Source: Aerococcaceae bacterium zg-1292
GTDB lineage: Bacteria; Bacillota; Bacilli; Lactobacillales; Aerococcaceae
Length of the DNA stretch: 64,000 nt
Direction: 5' to 3'
NCBI GenBank assembly: GCA_016126655.1
Contig: CP065955.1
Coordinates: 851,001 to 915,000, forward strand
The notes under the pieces were generated by a model. The model had not been told where the DNA came from, did no database searches, and saw only the letters and a program-made list of their open reading frames with translations. Positions 8,174-17,888 of this stretch are shown piece by piece (within the stretch, counting starts at the first letter, position 1; the number at the start of each line of letters is the position of its first letter). The position numbers were made by a program, and so were the translations under genes.

Positions 8174-9940
8174 ATGAAAAGAACAGTATATGCCGGATTA
8201 GTCAGTGATGCGCTAGTCGGACAAGAAATTACATTAAAAGGTTGGGTACAAAAACGTCGTGACTTAGGTGGCGTTATCTTTATTGATTTACGTGACCGTG
8301 AAGGTTTTTGTCAAGTTGTCTTTAACGCTGAGTATTTAACAGCGGAAGCGATGAATGAAGCAGACCACTTACGTAGTGAATACGTTGTGGAAGTAACAGG
8401 TGTTTTAAATCGACGAGTTGCTGAGCAAGTGAATCCTAACATTCCGACCGGTCACTTTGAGTTAATGGCAAGTTCATTAACAGTATTAGCAAAAGCAAAA
8501 ACACCACCGATTTATATTGAAGAAGAATTGGATGTTGATGAAGAGGTTCGTTTACGTCACCGCTTTTTAGATTTGCGCCGTCCGAATATGTTTGCGAATT
8601 TACGTTTACGCCACCAAGTGACACAAACAATTCGTGAGTACTTAAATGGTGAAGGTTTCTTAGATGTTGAAACACCGTATTTAACAAAATCAACTCCAGA
8701 AGGGGCACGTGACTATTTAGTACCTACACGCCGTGAGGCAGGAAAATTCTATGCGTTACCACAATCACCACAAATACTTAAGCAATTATTAATGGGTGCC
8801 GGTATTGACCGTTATTACCAAATTGTTCGTTGTTTCCGTGACGAAGATTTACGTGGTGACCGTCAACCAGAATTTACTCAAGTAGACTTAGAAACAAGCT
8901 TCTTGACACAAGAGGAAGTACAAGGCTTAGTCGAAGAAATGTTAAAACGTGTTGTAAAAGCAACCAAAGGGTATGAAATTACTGAAGCCTTTCCTACTTT
9001 AACGTATGCGACTGCAATGGCAGAATATGGTGTGGATAAACCAGATATTCGTTTTGAAATGAAATTAGTTGATTTATCTGAATTTGCCGGGCAATCTGAA
9101 TTTGGTGTCTTTAAATCAACGATTGAAGCGGGCGGACAAGTGAAGGCTATCAACCTAAAAGGATTAGCTGACGCATATACCCGTAAGACAGCTGACGAGT
9201 TAATTGAAGTAGTAAAACCTTATGGTGCAAAAGGTCTAGCATGGTTAAAAGTAACAGACGAAGGATTCAATGGGCCTATTGCTAAATTCTTTGCGGATGA
9301 AGCAAGCTATCAAGCGATTGCAGAACCATTAGCGGCACAAGCGGGTGATATTATATTCTTTGTTGCTGACCAACCAAATGTAGTTGCAGCATCATTAGGT
9401 GAGTTGCGTGTTCACTTAGCAAAAAAACATCAGTTATTTGATGAAGATGAACTCGCATTTGTATGGATTACTGATTGGCCATTGCTTGAATATGACGAAG
9501 AAGCTGGTCGTTATGTTGCTATGCACCATCCATTTACCGCACCGCAAAATATGGATATTGAAGCATTAAAAGCAAATCCAGCGACTACATTAGCCCAAGC
9601 TTATGATATTGTATTAAATGGTTATGAAATCGGTGGTGGTAGTATTCGTATTTTCACGCGTGAAATGCAAGAACAAATGTTTGAATTATTAGGCTTTACA
9701 CCGGAAGAAGCAAAAAATCAATTTGGCTTCTTAATGGATGCATTTGAATATGGCTTCCCACCACACGGAGGCTTGGCACTAGGTTTAGATCGATTAGTCA
9801 TGATATTAGCCAAAGAGCCAAATATACGTGAAGTTATTGCCTTTCCTAAAACAGGACGTGGCATAGACTTATTGTCACAAGCTCCAAGCTATGTAGCCCA
9901 AGACCAAGTTCGTGAATTACACATACGCATTCACGAATAA
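8174..9940 (+). CDS. aspS: Aspartyl-tRNA synthetase (bacterial type)
   Basis: Class IIb synthetase charging tRNA-Asp, 588 residues, the usual bacterial length. An N-terminal OB anticodon-binding domain ([20 protein letters not shown]) is followed by the catalytic core: motif 2 [16 protein letters not shown], the bacterial GAD insertion near 290-420, and motif 3 [16 protein letters not shown] lies 10 nt before the ATG. It sits downstream of hisS in the T-box operon. The Asn/Asp discrimination type cannot be settled from the sequence. Confidence 0.96.
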   Translation: MKRTVYAGLVSDALVGQEITLKGWVQKRRDLGGVIFIDLRDREGFCQVVFNAEYLTAEAMNEADHLRSEYVVEVTGVLNRRVAEQVNPNIPTGHFELMASSLTVLAKAKTPPIYIEEELDVDEEVRLRHRFLDLRRPNMFANLRLRHQVTQTIREYLNGEGFLDVETPYLTKSTPEGARDYLVPTRREAGKFYALPQSPQILKQLLMGAGIDRYYQIVRCFRDEDLRGDRQPEFTQVDLETSFLTQEEVQGLVEEMLKRVVKATKGYEITEAFPTLTYATAMAEYGVDKPDIRFEMKLVDLSEFAGQSEFGVFKSTIEAGGQVKAINLKGLADAYTRKTADELIEVVKPYGAKGLAWLKVTDEGFNGPIAKFFADEASYQAIAEPLAAQAGDIIFFVADQPNVVAASLGELRVHLAKKHQLFDEDELAFVWITDWPLLEYDEEAGRYVAMHHPFTAPQNMDIEALKANPATTLAQAYDIVLNGYEIGGGSIRIFTREMQEQMFELLGFTPEEAKNQFGFLMDAFEYGFPPHGGLALGLDRLVMILAKEPNIREVIAFPKTGRGIDLLSQAPSYVAQDQVRELHIRIHE

Positions 9941-9944
9941 TAGT

Positions 9945-10098
9945 TAGTGCAACTCGGAGTGCTCTGAAATAAACCGCTAAAAAGAAAGTGTGAGTAAGGG
10001 CATTTAACGTGCATGACTGTAGATAGTTAATGACGTGCGAATAATGACTAGAGGCGACATCAAAAAAATAGATGTCAAGCCTGTCTCAGTAAGAGGTA
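9945..10098 (+). repeat. Degenerate hairpin-element remnants after aspS
   Basis: Fragments of the family can be recognised (TTAGTGCAACTCGG, CTCTGAAATAAACCGCT, and a GATGTCAAGCCTG 3' arm), but the invariant blocks are mutated. It looks like one or two decayed copies. Confidence 0.5.
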
Positions 10099-10336
10099 AC
10101 ACATAGTGCGAGAGCAGGCGTTCTGCCTCGGACCACTGGAATAAAATACTGTCGTGAGCGAAGCATACAAAGGGATTTTGTAAAGTGGAAGCCGAGGCAG
10201 CCTGACCGAGCCAAAACACATAGTGCGAGAGCAGGCGTTCTGCCTCGGACCACTGGAGCAAAATACCGTCGTGAGCGAAGCGCACAAAGGGATTTTGTGA
10301 AGTGGACGCTGAGGCAGCCTGACCGAGCCAAAATAA
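10099..10336 (+). repeat. Two tandem covarying hairpin elements upstream of nfo
   Basis: Near-identical copies at 10099-10217 and 10217-10336. Inner arms CTGCCTCGG/CCGAGGCAG and outer arms CAGG/CCTG are a fully compensated variant of the GGG/CCC type. The tail abuts the AGAGGAGG ribosome site of nfo. Confidence 0.9.
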
Positions 10337-10348
10337 GAGGAGGAAGAG

Positions 10349-11248
10349 ATGTATTTAGGTTCACATGTGTCGATGAGCGGCAAGGATATGTTATTAGGGT
10401 CAGCTAAAGAAGCTGCTTCATATGGTGCCAATATCTTTATGATGTATACAGGCGCACCACAAAATACACGGCGAAAAGATGTTTCAACCTTTCGTATTGA
10501 AGAAGCAAAAGCGTTTATGGCAGAAAATGGTATTGAATTTTTTACTGTTCACGCACCTTATATCGTTAACTTAGCAAATACGACAAAAGAAGGATATTTT
10601 GACTTTGCGGTCGAATTTTTAAGACAAGAAATTGAACGTGTTGAAGCCGTAGGTGCCCACCAAGTCACACTGCATCCTGGCAGTCATGTTGGGGCTGGTG
10701 TGGATGTGGGAATCAATCAGATTATTGCCGGTCTAAATGAAGTTTTACGAGCAGACCAACAGCCACAAATTGCTTTAGAGACAATGGCAGGTAAAGGGAC
10801 TGAATTGGGTCGCACATTTGAAGAGATTGCACGCATGATTGATGGTGTGACGCATAATGAAAAGTTATCAGTGACTTTTGATACTTGCCATGTGTATGAT
10901 GCGGGTTACGATATTGTTAATGATTTTGACGGTGTTCTTAATGAATTTGATAAAATAATTGGCTTAGACCGGTTAAAAGTATTGCATATTAATGATTCAA
11001 AAAATCCATTTAATAGTCACAAAGACCGTCACGCAAATATTGGACAAGGTTCCATTGGTTTTGATACTTTAAATAAAATTGTCCACCACCCACAATTAAT
11101 GTCTATTCCTAAAATTTTGGAAACACCGTGGGTAGCATTGCCTGATAATCCTAAAAATAAAGTTGCGCCGTATAAACAAGAAATCGCAATGTTACGTAGC
11201 GGTCAGTATAATGAGCATTTGATGGAAGAAATTTTAGAGCAGAAATAA
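10349..11248 (+). CDS. nfo: Endonuclease IV (apurinic/apyrimidinic endonuclease)
   Basis: Zinc-dependent TIM-barrel AP endonuclease of base-excision repair, 299 residues. Family signatures include LGSHVSMSG at the N-terminus, [30 protein letters not shown] and HINDSK, which carry the metal-ligand His, Glu and Asp residues. AGAGGAGG precedes the ATG by 5 nt. The gene lies downstream of aspS across hairpin elements and is followed by a clear terminator, so it probably ends the hisS-aspS-nfo transcript. Confidence 0.94.
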   Translation: MYLGSHVSMSGKDMLLGSAKEAASYGANIFMMYTGAPQNTRRKDVSTFRIEEAKAFMAENGIEFFTVHAPYIVNLANTTKEGYFDFAVEFLRQEIERVEAVGAHQVTLHPGSHVGAGVDVGINQIIAGLNEVLRADQQPQIALETMAGKGTELGRTFEEIARMIDGVTHNEKLSVTFDTCHVYDAGYDIVNDFDGVLNEFDKIIGLDRLKVLHINDSKNPFNSHKDRHANIGQGSIGFDTLNKIVHHPQLMSIPKILETPWVALPDNPKNKVAPYKQEIAMLRSGQYNEHLMEEILEQK

Positions 11249-11307
11249 TAGGTTTTTCAATCTATTATGGGTTCCTAGAAGCTGTCGGAGCCCTCCCCAT
11301 TCCCCTG

Positions 11308-11344
11308 AAAAAAGAACTCAGACAGATGTTTGAGTTCTTTTTTT
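11308..11344 (+). terminator. Terminator after nfo
   Basis: AAAGAACTCA pairs with TGAGTTCTTT, followed by a T-run. Confidence 0.85.
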
Positions 11345-11345
11345 G

Positions 11346-11525
11346 AACGTTGAGGTCAAACAGAGGTTGAGCATGAGTATTTTGTCTCTAACAATAGGAG
11401 CGCAATGTGGGAGATGAATGCTTTGTATTGCATGGCTGTAGCTTAATGCTTGGAGTTTATCAGCACTCAATACAGTTTGCGAAGTGGCTATCAAGACACG
11501 CCAAGCGAATCAGTATTTACTAGGA
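11346..11525 (+). repeat. Degenerate hairpin-element remnant upstream of the MerR pseudogene
   Basis: Only the 3' half is recognisable (GCGAAGTGGCTATCAAGACA, then GCCAAGCGAATCAGTATT). Nothing else is seen in this stretch. Confidence 0.5.
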
Positions 11526-11565
11526 AGTTATAATTAATTTCGTGGATGAAATTTTTCAAAAGTAC

Positions 11566-11596
11566 TTGACCTGTCCATTAGGGGCGATGATAGGAT
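11566..11596 (+). promoter_or_regulatory. MerR-type promoter with a 19-bp spacer
   Basis: TTGACC (11566-11571), 19 bp, TAGGAT (11591-11596). The overlong spacer is the hallmark of promoters untwisted by MerR-family activators, so the regulator probably controlled itself. Confidence 0.55.
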
Positions 11597-11618
11597 AGAG
11601 TCAAGGGAGGTGAAACTC

Positions 11619-12465
11619 ATGTTGAGACATGAAGTGCAAAGTAAAACTGGCTTGACCCGAAAGGCAATAGAGTATTATGAGGACAAAGGCTTAATTTCAC
11701 CACATAAATCAGAAAATGGTTATAGAGAGTATAGTGAAGAGGATTTGAACCAATTGACGAAAATAGCAATGTTTAGAAAATTAGGTCTAGATGTAGCTGA
11801 AATCAAAGAATGTTTAACTACCAATGACAAGACTTTAGCGGTAATCTTAAGGGAAAAAGAATATCGACTGAGTATTGAGCAGCATAGGGCAGAAGTATTA
11901 GCATTAATTGTACAAGGGGAAAATCAATTAATAATCAATCAAAAATTGGCGTTAATTGAAACGCAAGAAACCGTTTATGAAAGTTTATTACGTGCTTTTC
12001 CAGGTTATTTTGGACAATTACTTTTTGCTGCATACGAACCATTTTTAAACCAACCGCTGACTCCAGAAGGGGAAGCGGCGTATCGTAAATATATTGCGTA
12101 TTTAGATAGTCTTCCATCATTCTCTTTAAGTAAAGATGAACAGGAATATGTAGAAGAAGTTAGTTCTAAAATTGATAGGAAAATGCTAAAAGATGTAAAT
12201 AGGTCTAAAATAGATGCAGTTGAAAACGCACATGATTGGCTAATGAAAAACCAGGAGGCAATGAATCAATACCAGCCTATTTGAAGAGTAATGATTATTT
12301 GAACAGTCCAATGAAAACATCCAAGAGAAGTTACTTACATATATGCAGCAGAATAACTATTATGAAAGAGCGATTCCGTTGATTCGACAATTTAGCCAAC
12401 CATATGATGATTATTATAAAAAGTTATTACAAGCAGATGAACAGTATAAGCAAACGCTAATGTGA
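11619..12465 (+). pseudogene. MerR-family regulator with two frameshifts near the C-terminus
   Basis: A winged-helix MerR regulator: N-terminal HTH (TGLTRKAIEYYEDKGLI), coiled coil to about residue 120, then a large effector-binding domain. The ATG at 11619 is chosen because GGGAGGTGA lies just upstream; a GTG at 11610 overlaps that site. The first frame stops at 12284 after 221 residues. The family's usual ending continues in shifted frames: YLKSNDYLNSP after a one-base loss near 12277, then NENIQEKLLTYMQQNNYYE and on to TLM and a stop at 12465 after a second loss near 12309. Both shifts directly follow CC. The homology of the tail is judged from memory of the family. Either a decaying gene or two sequencing errors would explain it. 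Confidence 0.72.
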
Positions 12466-12472
12466 TGAAAGA

Positions 12473-12510
12473 TAGGGCCAAGATAGTTAATACTTGGCTC
12501 TATTTGTGTA
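12473..12510 (+). terminator. Weak terminator after the MerR pseudogene
   Basis: AGGGCCAAG pairs with CTTGGCTCT, with only a short T-tract. Confidence 0.5.
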
Positions 12511-13021
12511 TCTATTTGTTGCCGTGAACAATCTATTATTGTCGAAATATTTCCCTGTAAGTTACAATGGAATAAAAACTTATTTTGAAGAAGTCTATCC
12601 TGAAGTATTTAATGAAAATATTTGTGTATTAGCAGTGGACTCGTTACGAACATTTTATGAGATAATTCCAATACTGCATAGACAAGCAAATAGAGTGAAT
12701 GGAATTTTTCCAACGAAGTATTATGATGATGTATATAAAATGATTCATACAGATACTAAAGAAGCAAGCTTTACAGATTTAGATTTGTTACAATCAGTTA
12801 TTGATGTAAAAAAATTTTATGCCAGCAATTGGGCAAAATGCGATGAAATTATGCAAGGGAAGCTGAAATTAATTCCATCTGAGGAATCTGTAGAGTTATT
12901 TAAACAAGATTACGAAAGTATGAAAAATATGCTCTTTGGTGGAAAAACACCCTTTGATACTATTATTAGTGCTATCAAGAAATATGAAAAAGAGTTGAAT
13001 GGAGCCATCCAGACTAGATAA
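12494..13021 (+). pseudogene. 3' remnant of an AbiEii/AbiGii-type nucleotidyltransferase
   Basis: The open frame has a TTG start with no ribosome site and begins inside a terminator hairpin, so it is unlikely to be a complete gene. From about 12560 it resembles the C-terminal half of AbiEii/AbiGii-family nucleotidyltransferases, toxins of type IV abortive-infection systems: a SLRTFYEIIPILHRQANR helix, YYDDVYKM, FYASNWAKCDEIMQGKLKLI, and the ending DYESMKNMLFGG...FDTIISAIKKYEKELN. The N-terminal catalytic GS-x-D-x-D half and any AbiEi antitoxin are missing. It is most simply a deletion scar. The assignment rests on remembered family motifs. Confidence 0.65.
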
Positions 13022-13032
13022 ATGTATATAGG

Positions 13033-13070
13033 TAAAAGCCATCTGTTAATTTGACAGATGACTTTTTCTT
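13033..13070 (+). terminator. Terminator after the AbiEii remnant
   Basis: CATCTGT pairs with ACAGATG, followed by a T-rich run; this may be the toxin gene's original terminator. Confidence 0.7.
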
Positions 13071-13223
13071 TTAATCGTTCTGTCAGATATGATGGTCAAG
13101 ATTTATTGTGTAATTCCTACCGTTGGTCTACAACATCGTGCATTGTGAATGTATAGGATATATTTAAATATTTCGACGGTTTATTCTTTTTAAGAGCTTT
13201 CTTATTAAAAAAACTCAAAATAC

Positions 13224-13237
13224 TGGAAACATTTACA
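13224..13237 (+). promoter_or_regulatory. Candidate catabolite-responsive (cre) site
   Basis: TGGAAACATTTACA matches the CcpA consensus TGNAANCGNWNNCA except for A in place of the central G. It lies 9 bp upstream of the xylA -35, a plausible place for glucose repression. Confidence 0.4.
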
Positions 13238-13246
13238 AAAAAACTG

Positions 13247-13275
13247 TTGACAAATTAAATCGGATACATTATCAT
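13247..13275 (+). promoter_or_regulatory. xylA promoter
   Basis: TTGACA (13247-13252), 17 bp, TATCAT (13270-13275), upstream of the XylR-type operator. Confidence 0.65.
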
Positions 13276-13284
13276 AAGTGTGTA

Positions 13285-13309
13285 AGTTAGTTTATGAGAC
13301 AAACTAACT
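13285..13309 (+). promoter_or_regulatory. XylR operator at xylA
   Basis: AGTTAGTTT, seven bases, AAACTAACT: a perfect inverted repeat matching the Gram-positive XylR operator type (TTAGTTT...AAACTAA). It lies just downstream of the -10, so bound XylR would block initiation. Confidence 0.75.
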
Positions 13310-13343
13310 AGTAAGATGATAAAAATTAAGGAGTGTTTTAGAC

Positions 13344-14651
13344 ATGAGTTATTTCCCAAATATTGAAAAAATTGAATTCGAAGGTAAAGAAAGTAAAAAT
13401 TTATTTGCGTTCCGTCATTATAATGCTGAAGAAGTCGTATTAGGTAAACCAATGAAAGAACATTTACGTTTTGCGTTGGCATATTGGCATACTATGACCC
13501 AAGATGGTCGCGATCCATTTGGTAATCCAACGAATGTTCGTACATGGATGGGTGAGACACCGATGGAAACAGCCAAAAATCGTGTGGAAGCATTTTTCGA
13601 AATCTTAACAAAATTAGGCGTTGAATACTTCTGTTTCCATGATGTGGATATCGCACCAGAGGGTGATTCATTGGAAGAATTTTTCAGTAACTTAGATGAA
13701 ATTACTGACTTAATCAAAGAAAAAATGGATGAGACAGGTATTAAATTATTATGGAATACTGCAAATATGTTCTCACATCCACGTTTTAATAATGGGGCGG
13801 CTTCATCAAATAATGCTGACGTCTTCGCTTATGCAGCTGCTCAAGTGAAAAAAGGTTTAGATTTATCTAAAAAATTAGGCGGCGAAAACTATGTGTTCTG
13901 GGGTGGTCGTGAAGGTTATGAATCCCTATTGAATACCGATATGAAATTAGAACAAGACAATATTGCACGCTTGTTTAAAATGGCAGTAGAATACGGTAAG
14001 AAAATTGGACACTTGCCACAATTCTTAATTGAACCAAAACCAAAAGAACCATCAAAACATCAGTATGATTTTGATGCAGCAACAACAATGGCATTCTTAC
14101 AACAATATGATTTAACAGATTACTTTAAGTTAAACTTAGAAGCTAACCATGCGACATTAGCAGGTCATACCTTTGAACACGAATTGAATGTTGCACGCAA
14201 TTACAATGCGTTAGGATCGATTGATGCCAACCAAGGGGACTTATTATTAGGTTGGGATACTGATGAGTTTCCAACAAATATTTACGATACAACCTTTACC
14301 ATGTATGAAATTTTAGAAAATGGCGGTATTGCACCGGGTGGTATTAACTTTGATGCAAAAGTAAGACGTTCATCTCATGAAATGGATGATTTATTATTAG
14401 CACATATTGCTGGTATGGATACCTATGCCCGTGGATTGAAAACAGCAGCTAAATTAAAAGAAGCTAAATATTTAGATGACTTAAAAGAAAAACGCTATGC
14501 AAGTTATAGCGAAGGTATCGGTAAACGTATTGTTACCGGTGAGGAAACGTTAGAAAGCTTGACAGAATATGCGTTAGAGCATCAAGATATTACGATTGAA
14601 TCCAGCCACTTAGAAATTGTTAAGTCTCATTTGAATGATTTCTTAGTATAA
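13344..14651 (+). CDS. xylA: Xylose isomerase
   Basis: Converts D-xylose to D-xylulose, the first step of bacterial xylose catabolism. 435 residues, typical of class II xylose isomerases. Metal- and substrate-binding motifs are visible: [12 protein letters not shown] with the catalytic His, [26 protein letters not shown] and [23 protein letters not shown] precedes the ATG by about 10 nt. xylB follows after 20 bp. The gene opens the xylose cluster, with its own promoter, XylR operator and possible cre site. Confidence 0.97.
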   Translation: MSYFPNIEKIEFEGKESKNLFAFRHYNAEEVVLGKPMKEHLRFALAYWHTMTQDGRDPFGNPTNVRTWMGETPMETAKNRVEAFFEILTKLGVEYFCFHDVDIAPEGDSLEEFFSNLDEITDLIKEKMDETGIKLLWNTANMFSHPRFNNGAASSNNADVFAYAAAQVKKGLDLSKKLGGENYVFWGGREGYESLLNTDMKLEQDNIARLFKMAVEYGKKIGHLPQFLIEPKPKEPSKHQYDFDAATTMAFLQQYDLTDYFKLNLEANHATLAGHTFEHELNVARNYNALGSIDANQGDLLLGWDTDEFPTNIYDTTFTMYEILENGGIAPGGINFDAKVRRSSHEMDDLLLAHIAGMDTYARGLKTAAKLKEAKYLDDLKEKRYASYSEGIGKRIVTGEETLESLTEYALEHQDITIESSHLEIVKSHLNDFLV

Positions 14652-14671
14652 AAAATTGTTGAGGTGACTAT

Positions 14672-16144
14672 ATGAGCTATGTATTAGGAATTGATTTAGG
14701 AACCGGATCATTAAAAGGGCTATTGTTTAATCAAGCTGGAAAATTAATTACCACTGTCTCTCGTAAGTATGCTTTATCTCAGCCACACCCAGGATATAGT
14801 GAGCAAAATCCAGAAGATTGGAAAGCAGCGATGTTTGCTGTATTGGATGAATTAAAAGCAACAGTGTCAGATTTTGCTGAACAATTAGTAGGCATTAGTT
14901 TTTCCGGACAAATGCATAGCTTAGTCTTATTAGATGAGTCCAATCAAGTGATTCGCCCGGCTATTTTGTGGAATGATGTTCGCACAACTGCGCAATGCCA
15001 AGAAATTATGACTTCATTTGGCGACGAATTACTTGCGATTACAAAAAACATCGCATTAGAAGGGTTTACCCTACCTAAAATATTATGGGTGCAACAACAT
15101 GAACCAGAAAATTGGTCCAAAGTCCGTCACGTGTTATTACCAAAAGATTATTTAGTGCATACATTGACAGATAAATATTCGATGGATTACTCAGATGCGG
15201 CAGGAACATTATTATTTGATGTGGCAAATTTAGAGTGGTCAGATGCAATACTTCGTCAATTCGATATTGATGTAGACTTGTTACCAACACTGTATCAGTC
15301 CGCGCAATGTGTCGGTCAGGTGACTGAATCGATTGCGAGCCGATATGGTTTTTCACAAGCAGTGGCTGTAATGGCAGGCGGTGCTGATAATGCTTGTGCA
15401 GCGTTAGGTGCAGGTATTGTCAAACGCGGCCGCGGTATGATTTCAATTGGTACGAGTGGAGTCTTCCTGTCAAGTGAGGAAAATGGTGATACCAACTACC
15501 AAGGAAAATTACATCTGTTCAATCATAGTGCGCCAGATTTACATTATTCGATGGGAGTTACATTGGCTGCAGGAAATTCATTGGATTGGTTCAAAAACAC
15601 GTTTGCTCGTGAATTATCATTTGACACATTGTTAGCTGGTATTGGAGACATTCCAATTGGTTCAGAAGGCTTGTTATTTACCCCTTATATTTCAGGGGAA
15701 CGCACACCGCATAATGACAGTGAAATCCGCGGTAGTTTTACGAATATCGACATTCGTCATGGACTGACACATTTTGCTAGAGCGGTGTTAGAAGGGATTA
15801 CTTTTTCATTAAAAGATGCCCAAGTTATTATGACTGAGACCTCACAACGTGAGTTTACAGAATTAGTTTCAGTCGGCGGTGGTGCAAAAAATGCGGATTG
15901 GTTACAAATGCAAGCAGATATTTTCAATGCAGAAATTATTACGTTAGAAACAGAACAAGGTCCTGGTGTGGGCGCAGCAATGTTAGCCGCCATAGGTAGT
16001 GGTGTCGTATCGTCTGTAGAAGAGTGCATTGAAAAATTCGTCAAATACGATAACCGTTATCAGCCAATCGCTGAAAATGTAGATAAATACCGTCAGGTAT
16101 ATGAACGATATGTGAATGTTTACCCGGCGTTGAAAGGGATATAG
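14672..16144 (+). CDS. xylB: Xylulokinase
   Basis: FGGY-family kinase that phosphorylates D-xylulose to xylulose-5-phosphate, feeding the pentose phosphate or phosphoketolase route. 490 residues. N-terminal phosphate-binding motif GIDLGTGSLKG, substrate-contact GISFSGQMHSLVLL with RPAILWNDVR, catalytic DYSDAAGT, and C-terminal adenosine motif VGGGAKNADWLQMQADI. GAGGTGA lies just upstream of the ATG. It is 20 bp from xylA, so they are co-transcribed. Confidence 0.96.
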   Translation: MSYVLGIDLGTGSLKGLLFNQAGKLITTVSRKYALSQPHPGYSEQNPEDWKAAMFAVLDELKATVSDFAEQLVGISFSGQMHSLVLLDESNQVIRPAILWNDVRTTAQCQEIMTSFGDELLAITKNIALEGFTLPKILWVQQHEPENWSKVRHVLLPKDYLVHTLTDKYSMDYSDAAGTLLFDVANLEWSDAILRQFDIDVDLLPTLYQSAQCVGQVTESIASRYGFSQAVAVMAGGADNACAALGAGIVKRGRGMISIGTSGVFLSSEENGDTNYQGKLHLFNHSAPDLHYSMGVTLAAGNSLDWFKNTFARELSFDTLLAGIGDIPIGSEGLLFTPYISGERTPHNDSEIRGSFTNIDIRHGLTHFARAVLEGITFSLKDAQVIMTETSQREFTELVSVGGGAKNADWLQMQADIFNAEIITLETEQGPGVGAAMLAAIGSGVVSSVEECIEKFVKYDNRYQPIAENVDKYRQVYERYVNVYPALKGI

Positions 16145-16154
16145 AGCAGGTAAG

Positions 16155-16243
16155 TGTGGGTACTTTGACTTAAATTAGTATAGCAGATATCAATAAAGTG
16201 TTCTGTTGTAGTAGTTGACAAAGTACCTAGGCGAACCGAAAGA
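16155..16243 (+). repeat. Divergent, shortened member of the hairpin-element family
   Basis: GGTACTTTG pairs with CAAAGTACC across about 50 bp, and the tail (TAGGCGAACCG) resembles the family tail AAGCGAACCGG. The invariant CCACTGGA is not preserved, so membership is tentative. Confidence 0.4.
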
Positions 16244-16270
16244 AAAGGAGAAAGGAGAGGTGTTTGATTA

Positions 16271-17878
16271 ATGATAAAAAACCCAGTGTTAAAAGGATTT
16301 AACGCAGATCCGTCAATGATTCGTGTAGATGATACTTATTATATCGCAACTTCTACGTTTGACTGGTTTCCAGGTGTTCAGATTCATCGTTCAAAAAATT
16401 TGATTGATTGGGAATTAATCACTCATCCATTACAGTCTGTTGAACAATTAAATATTAGAGGTAATTTGGATTCAGCAGGTGTGTGGGCACCAGATTTATC
16501 TTATAGTGATGGAAAATTCTGGTTAATTTATAGTGATGTCAAAGTAATGGAAGGTGCATTTAAAGATGTAACGAATTACTTAATTACTGCTGAAGACATT
16601 ATGGGACCTTGGAGTAAGCCAATTAAATTAAATGGCTTAGGTTTTGACCCGTCGTTGTTCCATGATGATGATGGACGAAAATACTTAGTACAAATGGAAT
16701 GGGATCACCGTGAATATCATCATCCTTTCAATGGAATTAAATTAACAGAATATTCAGTGGAAGAAGAGCGGCTCTTACCTGAAACTGCAAAAATCATTTG
16801 GAAAGGTACAGATGTTAAGTTAGTGGAAGGACCGCACTTGTACAAATTATTTGGTAAATATTATTTGTTCTGTGCAGAGGGTGGAACGGTTTATACTCAT
16901 CAAGAAGTGGTTGCTAGAAGTGAATCATTGTATGGACCTTACGAGTATCAAGGAGAAGTCTTTTTAGGCGCATATGATGCACCAAATGCTCCATTACAAA
17001 AATGTGGTCACGGTTCATTAGTAGAAACGCAAACAGGTGAATTCTATTTTGCGCATTTAACTGGACGACCATGGCATCATGAACATGAGTCCGTTGTTGA
17101 CCCAAGAGGCTGGTGTACACTTGGGCGTGAAACTGCTATTCAAAAAGTTGAATGGAATGACGGCTGGCCATCTATCGTAGGAGGAAAACAAGGACTTGTA
17201 GAAGTGGAAGCACCTGATTTTTGGCAAGGAGAGTCACAATTGGTGTCTAATAACCAACGAAGTGACTTTGATACGGATGAATTGGATATTAACTTCAATA
17301 CTTTACGTGTGCCATTTTCACAAGAGATTGGTGAAATTGTTGATGGACATTTGGTACTAAATGGCTTAGGCTCATTATCCAACCTCCACTCAACATCTTT
17401 AGTTGCGCGCCGTTGGCAAGCGTTTAGTTTTGACGCTGAGACAAAAGTAAAATATGAACCCAATACATTCCAGCAGTTAGCAGGGTTGAGTAATTTCTAT
17501 AATTCAAGACATTGGTCAATGGTTGCTATTACGTGGGACGAAGAAAAAGGAAAATGTATTGAAGTTTTAGAAATGAATCGTGGCAATTTAACGAGCTACT
17601 TAGCTAAGAATAAAATTGAGATTCCTGAAACGGTTGAATACGTATACTTTAAAACAAAAGTTCGCAAACAGTATTATACATATGAATATTCGTTTGATGG
17701 TGAAGACTGGCATTCAACAGGCGTTGAATTAGATGCCAAGATTTTATCAGATGATTACGTTGTGATGACACAAGGCGGATTCTTCACAGGGGCGTTCGTT
17801 GGTATGGTTAACATTGATTACTCAGGATATAATCATAAAGCTTATTTTGATTATTTCGTATATGATGAATTAGATTGA
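16271..17878 (+). CDS. GH43 beta-xylosidase (XynB-like)
   Basis: A predicted cytoplasmic exo-xylosidase releasing xylose from xylo-oligosaccharides; it has no signal peptide, so substrate must be imported. 535 residues. The five-bladed propeller shows FNADPSMIRVDDTYYIATS with the general-base Asp, GFDPSLFHDDDG with the pKa-modulating Asp, and KLVEGPHLYK with the acid Glu. A C-terminal beta-sandwich (about 330-535) is typical of GH43 xylosidases of the XynB type. AGGAGAGGTG precedes the ATG. The gene lies between xylB and the ABC importer, so the cluster can use both free and oligomeric xylose. Some arabinosidase side activity is possible. Confidence 0.9.
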   Translation: MIKNPVLKGFNADPSMIRVDDTYYIATSTFDWFPGVQIHRSKNLIDWELITHPLQSVEQLNIRGNLDSAGVWAPDLSYSDGKFWLIYSDVKVMEGAFKDVTNYLITAEDIMGPWSKPIKLNGLGFDPSLFHDDDGRKYLVQMEWDHREYHHPFNGIKLTEYSVEEERLLPETAKIIWKGTDVKLVEGPHLYKLFGKYYLFCAEGGTVYTHQEVVARSESLYGPYEYQGEVFLGAYDAPNAPLQKCGHGSLVETQTGEFYFAHLTGRPWHHEHESVVDPRGWCTLGRETAIQKVEWNDGWPSIVGGKQGLVEVEAPDFWQGESQLVSNNQRSDFDTDELDINFNTLRVPFSQEIGEIVDGHLVLNGLGSLSNLHSTSLVARRWQAFSFDAETKVKYEPNTFQQLAGLSNFYNSRHWSMVAITWDEEKGKCIEVLEMNRGNLTSYLAKNKIEIPETVEYVYFKTKVRKQYYTYEYSFDGEDWHSTGVELDAKILSDDYVVMTQGGFFTGAFVGMVNIDYSGYNHKAYFDYFVYDELD

Positions 17879-17888
17879 GGGGAATTGT

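Noticed and set aside
7886-10431. Several minus-strand open frames of 70-120 codons around hisS, aspS and nfo
   Set aside because: They are repeated translations of the hairpin elements; the frames differ between copies and the sequence changes conserve base pairing, not protein.
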